A program made the position numbers and the translations under genes. Below, one piece after another: positions 60,678 to 64,000 of a DNA stretch of 64,000 bases (the first letter of the stretch is position 1; each line of letters opens with the position of its first letter). The DNA lies in the NCBI RefSeq assembly GCF_001691565.1, contig NZ_MAYO01000003.1, positions 620,001 to 684,000 of the forward strand, given 5' to 3'. The notes beneath the pieces are model-generated. The model ran no database searches, was not told where the DNA came from, and saw only the letters and a program-made list of their open reading frames with translations. This DNA is from Microbacterium oleivorans (lineage in GTDB: Bacteria > Actinomycetota > Actinomycetes > Actinomycetales > Microbacteriaceae).

Positions 60678-61501
60678 ACCGCGAGACGACGCTCCGCTGG
60701 AGCGGGTACGTGGCGATGGCCATCGTCTTCGCCATCGCCTGCGCGATGCTGTCCAACTGGCAGTTCTCCCGCAACGCGGAACGGGACGCAGAACTCGCTC
60801 TCGTGGAGAGCAACTACTCGCAGGCGCCCGTGCCGTTCGACGAACTGCTGCCCGACGGCACGTTCGATCCCACCGACGAATGGCGGCCGGTCGAGCTCAC
60901 CGGACGCTACCTGACGGATGAGAGCCTTCTGGTGCGGAACCGACCGCACGGCGGCACGAGCGCATTCGAGGTGCTGGTCCCCCTCCGCACGGGCGACGGT
61001 CGCGTCGTCCTCATCGACCGCGGCTGGGTCCGGCCCGGCGACGACCAGCCCGCCCCGGACAACATCCCCGCGCCGCCGACGGGCGAGGTGACGGTCGTCG
61101 GCCGCCTCCAGCCCGGTGAGGCCGCCGCCCGCGAAGGTCGCTCGGCCGCCGACGGTCAGGTGCCGACTATCGACCTGCGTCTGATCGGGCAGGAGACGGG
61201 CCAGGCGGGGAGCCTCGTCGAGTCCGCCTACGTGCTGATGACCGAGGAGACTCCGGCACCCGCCGAGCGTCCGAACGCCCTCGAGGACCCGTCCGCGGAT
61301 CCCGGGCCATACCTGTCGTACGCGATCCAGTGGATTCTGTTCGCCGTCATGGGATTCGTCTTCATCTGGTACATGATCCGCACCGAGATCCGACACCGCC
61401 GCGAGGACGAGGAGAACGGTCCGAGGACCCGGACCCCGCGGAGCGCGCGTCGCCGCGACCGCGACATGGAAGCCGAAGACGAGCTGATCGACGCCCGCTG
61501 A
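60674..61501 (+). CDS. SURF1 family cytochrome oxidase biogenesis protein
   Basis: Membrane protein of 275 residues. One N-terminal helix (SGYVAMAIVFAIACAMLSNWQFSR), a large extracytoplasmic domain with the SURF1 patterns WRPVELTGRYL, NRPHGGTSAFEVLVPL and VVLIDRGWV, and a C-terminal helix (YLSYAIQWILFAVMGFVFIWYMI). SURF1 helps insert haem into cytochrome c oxidase. Highly charged C-terminal tail of 40 residues. Confidence 0.93.
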   Translation: MNRETTLRWSGYVAMAIVFAIACAMLSNWQFSRNAERDAELALVESNYSQAPVPFDELLPDGTFDPTDEWRPVELTGRYLTDESLLVRNRPHGGTSAFEVLVPLRTGDGRVVLIDRGWVRPGDDQPAPDNIPAPPTGEVTVVGRLQPGEAAAREGRSAADGQVPTIDLRLIGQETGQAGSLVESAYVLMTEETPAPAERPNALEDPSADPGPYLSYAIQWILFAVMGFVFIWYMIRTEIRHRREDEENGPRTRTPRSARRRDRDMEAEDELIDAR

Positions 61502-61504
61502 GAT

Positions 61505-61518
61505 CGCGCAGCTGCGCG
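61505..61518. terminator. Short palindrome between SURF1 and ABC-F genes
   Basis: CGCGCAGCTGCGCG is a perfect 14-bp palindrome between two convergent stops. Its minimal loop makes it a weak candidate as a terminator. Confidence 0.3.
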
Positions 61519-61523
61519 CTGGA

Positions 61524-63131
61524 TCAGGCCAGCGTGATGAGGTCGATGTAGTCCCGACCCCAGATGTCCTCGACGCCGTCCGGGAGGATCAGTACGCGCT
61601 CGGGATTGAGTGCCTCGACGGCGCCCTCGTCGTGCGAGACGAGGACGACAGCGCCCTCGTAGTGTGCAAGCGCGCCGAGGATCTCCTCACGGGATGCCGG
61701 GTCGAGGTTGTTCGTCGGCTCGTCGAGCAGCAGCATGTTCGCGGACGAGACGACCAGCGTCGCGAGCGAGAGGCGCGTCTTCTCGCCACCCGACAGCACG
61801 CCGGCCGGTTTCAGCACGTCGTCGCCGGTGAACAGGAACGAGCCGAGCACCTTGCGCGCTTCGGTGGCCGTGATGTCGGGTGCTGCCGACATCATGTTGT
61901 CGAGGACTGAACGGGTGACGTCGAGGTTCTCGTGCTCCTGCGCGTAGTACCCGATCTTCAAGCCGTGGCCAGGCTCGATGATCCCGGTGTCCGCCTTGTC
62001 GACTCCGGCGAGGATGCGCAGGAGAGTCGTCTTACCGGCACCATTGAGGCCGAGGACCACGACGCGGGAACCACGGTCGATCGCGAGGTCGACACCGGCG
62101 AAGATCTCGAGCGAGCCGTACGACTTCGAGAGGTTCTTCGCCATGAGAGGTGTCTTGCCGCAGGGAGCCGGCTTCGGGAAGCGCAGCTTCGCGACCCGGT
62201 CGTCCTGACGGACGTCATCGAGACCGGCGAGGAGCTTCTCCGCCCGCGCGACCATCTGGTGCGCAGCGGCTGCCTTGCTGGCTTTCGCACCGAACCGCGC
62301 AGCCTGCTGCTGGAGCGCCGTCGCCTTCTTCTCGGCGTTGGCCCGCTCCTTGCGGCGACGCTCCTCGTCGGCGGCGCGCTGGCGGAGGTAGTTCCTCCAG
62401 TTCATGTTGTAGACATCGATGACCTGGCGCATCGCGTCGAGGTAGAAGACCCGGTTGACGGTCTCGCCGACGAGATCGATGTCGTGGCTGATCACGATCA
62501 GCCCGCCCTTGTAGCCCTTCAGGAACTCCCGCAGCCACACGACGCTGTCGGCGTCGAGGTGGTTCGTCGGCTCGTCGAGGATCATGGTCTGCGCATCGGA
62601 GAAGAGGATGCGGGCGAGTTCGATGCGGCGGCGCTGACCGCCCGACAGCGTCTTGAGCGGCTGATCGAGAATGCGATCCGGGAGCGACAGGTTGTGAGCG
62701 ATCGAGGCCGCCTCGGCCTCCGCCGCGTATCCGCCGAGGGCCTCGAAGCGCTCGGTCAGCGAGCCGTACTTCCGCATCGCACGGTCGGCCACCGCGGCAT
62801 CCGTCGACGCCATCTGCTCAGCGGTCTCCCTCATCCCGATCGCCAGCGACCCGAGGCCGCGAGCGTCGAGGATGCGGGTGCGTGCGAGCATTTCCGGATC
62901 GCCCGAGCGAGGATCCTGCGGAAGGTATCCGAGTTCACCCGTGCGGTCCACCCCGCCGTCGGCCGGGATGAGATCACCGGCGAGCACCTTGGTCAGCGTC
63001 GTCTTCCCCGCACCGTTGCGGCCGACGAGACCGATCTTGTCGCCGGGCGACACGCGGAACGACACGTCCGACATGAGCGTGCGTGCACCGACGCGGATCT
63101 CTAGATCGTGCACGGCGAGCACAGCGGACAT
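61524..63131 (-). CDS. ABC-F family ATP-binding protein
   Basis: Soluble protein of 535 residues with two ABC domains. First Walker A GRNGAGKTT, signature LSGGQRRRIELARIL, DEPTNHLD; second Walker A GLNGAGKTT, signature LSGGEKTRLSLATLV, DEPTNNLD. Between them is the Arg/Lys-rich P-site tRNA interaction linker (about 245-300, RQRAADEERRRKERANAEKKA). ABC-F proteins act on ribosomes, as translation factors or antibiotic-protection proteins. DEPTNHLD fits a housekeeping role. No membrane partner is expected. Confidence 0.93.
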   Translation of the reverse strand: MSAVLAVHDLEIRVGARTLMSDVSFRVSPGDKIGLVGRNGAGKTTLTKVLAGDLIPADGGVDRTGELGYLPQDPRSGDPEMLARTRILDARGLGSLAIGMRETAEQMASTDAAVADRAMRKYGSLTERFEALGGYAAEAEAASIAHNLSLPDRILDQPLKTLSGGQRRRIELARILFSDAQTMILDEPTNHLDADSVVWLREFLKGYKGGLIVISHDIDLVGETVNRVFYLDAMRQVIDVYNMNWRNYLRQRAADEERRRKERANAEKKATALQQQAARFGAKASKAAAAHQMVARAEKLLAGLDDVRQDDRVAKLRFPKPAPCGKTPLMAKNLSKSYGSLEIFAGVDLAIDRGSRVVVLGLNGAGKTTLLRILAGVDKADTGIIEPGHGLKIGYYAQEHENLDVTRSVLDNMMSAAPDITATEARKVLGSFLFTGDDVLKPAGVLSGGEKTRLSLATLVVSSANMLLLDEPTNNLDPASREEILGALAHYEGAVVLVSHDEGAVEALNPERVLILPDGVEDIWGRDYIDLITLA

Positions 63132-63311
63132 CCGTTCTTCCGGGGGAAAGCGGCCGAGTGGCCAAACCCCCAGTATACGGCGCTCGCGTGACGTGATCGC
63201 TCGTGGGTCACCGTCGCGCTGCCTATGCCGCGTCTATGAAGTTCCCACGATGTAGCCGTCGCGTTCAGCGGGAGCCGCGAGGTCCCACAAGACTGGATCG
63301 GAAGGAGCCTC
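63132..63311. other. Intergenic region without recognised gene
   Basis: This 180-bp gap separates the divergent ABC-F and esterase genes. I see no RNA gene or strong repeat. A GGAAGGAG ribosome site at its right end serves the downstream gene. Confidence 0.5.
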
Positions 63312-64000
63312 ATGAACGTTCTGCTGGGGGTCGGGATCACCGACGGACCCGTCGTCGTCATCACCGACCTGGTCGCGGCGATGAGTCTCTTCGCCCTCCT
63401 CGTCCGTCGCCCGTCGCGACGTTGGAGCCGTCGGCGCTGGCTCATCACCTCGGCGGTGACGACACTCCTGGGCGCCGCGACGGGTCTGGGGATGACGTGG
63501 CTTCTCTCCGACCGCCTCGATCTCTTCGACGCCGACCTGACTCCCGTCTCCCGCGGATGGATCGTGGCAGGTTTCGCCGGCGTCGCGCTGTCCCTCGTAT
63601 CACTGTGGCGGGCCACCTGGCGGCGCGCCGTCGGCAGCGTTCTCGCGGCAGCGCTTTTCGTGGGTACAGCGACGATGGGAGTGAACATCGATTTCGGCCA
63701 GTACCCCACGATCGGCAGCGCGCTCGGGATCTCCTCCATCGAGGAAGGACTCCCCCACATCGTCAAGGCCGGCGAGGACGCACCCTCGATCGCCTCATGG
63801 CGCGTTCCGGCGGACATGCCTTCGCACGGCACGCTGAGCTCCGTCCACATCCCCGGTCCGGTGTCGCACTTCGACACCCGTCCTGCCGTCGTGTACCTGC
63901 CGCCTGCCGCCCTCGCCCGCAACCCGCCCCGGCTGCCCGTGCTGATCATGATGTCCGGGCAGCCGGGATCTCCCCAAGACCCACTCGTCACCGATCATCT
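63312..64000 (+). CDS. Membrane-anchored alpha/beta-hydrolase-fold esterase (truncated by window end)
   Basis: The first 229 residues are in the window and the gene continues beyond it. Three or four hydrophobic segments span residues 1-115 (VVVITDLVAAMSLFALLV; LITSAVTTLLGAATGLGMTWLL; GWIVAGFAGVALSLVSLW; VGSVLAAALFVGTATMG). A hydrolase domain then begins (ALARNPPRLPVLIMMSGQPG, the oxyanion region). The architecture resembles esterase D/antigen 85-like proteins with a membrane N-terminus. The catalytic Ser is not in the window. GGAAGGAG precedes ATG 63312. Confidence 0.8.
   Translation, partial: MNVLLGVGITDGPVVVITDLVAAMSLFALLVRRPSRRWSRRRWLITSAVTTLLGAATGLGMTWLLSDRLDLFDADLTPVSRGWIVAGFAGVALSLVSLWRATWRRAVGSVLAAALFVGTATMGVNIDFGQYPTIGSALGISSIEEGLPHIVKAGEDAPSIASWRVPADMPSHGTLSSVHIPGPVSHFDTRPAVVYLPPAALARNPPRLPVLIMMSGQPGSPQDPLVTDH

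Noticed and set aside
61524-63131. Antibiotic-resistance ABC-F protein
   Set aside because: The linker is of moderate length and both DEPTN motifs fit housekeeping translation factors; nothing in the context suggests resistance.
1-64000. CRISPR array or tandem spacer structure
   Set aside because: No series of regularly spaced 25-40-bp repeats was seen. The only short-period arrays are the CTTTGCA repeats and the in-frame coding repeats.

Overview
The window is high-GC chromosomal DNA from an actinobacterium, most likely Microbacterium or a close relative in Microbacteriaceae. The basis is the gene order rne/rng - VKOR - ndk - DUF4233 - folC - ileS, a translational ileS T-box, the PafBC-TatAC-HelY cluster, GlgC with an actinobacterial GlgA, and the small DUF3099 and DUF4190 proteins. 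It is ordinary core chromosome: I see no rRNA, prophage, insertion sequence or CRISPR array. Genes are densely packed and many are joined by ATGA or GTGA overlaps.

Layout. 1-8.6 kb: RNase E/G (cut by the window edge), a divergent VKOR, then the unit ileS > folC > DUF4233 > ndk, headed by a T-box. 8.7-13.9 kb: a degenerate pentapeptide protein and a GNAT, an OsmC/Ohr-like protein, the methionine uptake operon metN-metI-metQ, then a DUF559 nuclease-like gene lying between two nearly identical 85-bp palindromic repeats. 13.9-24.6 kb: valS, an ArsR-type regulator, an M3 peptidase, then clpX, two clpP genes and trigger factor. 24.7-33.2 kb: tRNA-Pro and tRNA-Gly, then one co-directional cluster read right to left: HAD > trmI > FKBP lipoprotein > pafB > pafC > tatA > tatC > helY. 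33.2-41.7 kb: PAC2 protein, uppP, M20 peptidase, an ABC exporter, tRNA-Leu, a ferritin-like/VIT1 protein and a DEAD/DEAH helicase. 41.8-45 kb: SGNH hydrolase, SpoU methylase, sirtuin, histidine phosphatase. 45-50.3 kb: a branched-chain keto-acid dehydrogenase operon (E1 alpha, E1 beta, E2, acyl-CoA dehydrogenase) with a divergent Lrp regulator. 50.2-54.8 kb: EamA exporter, CGNR regulator, hydrolase, DEDDh exonuclease, L31 type B, an orphan ABC ATPase. 54.8-64 kb: divergent glgA/glgC, serB, hydrolase, fabG, DUF4190, DUF3099, a small Cys protein, SURF1, an ABC-F ATPase and a truncated esterase.

Main points of interest: (i) the DUF559 gene framed by 84/85-identical palindromic elements; (ii) trmI and the FKBP gene are only 4 bp apart although many actinobacteria carry the pupylation genes in this interval; (iii) the heptamer GGATGCC/GGCATCC occurs about every 700 bp on both strands and brings in GAT and GCA codons; (iv) three CTTTGCA repeats with exact 14-bp period upstream of the ArsR-type gene; (v) several promoters whose -10 box lies 6-8 nt before the start codon, implying leaderless mRNAs. 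I found no plainly new multi-gene system.
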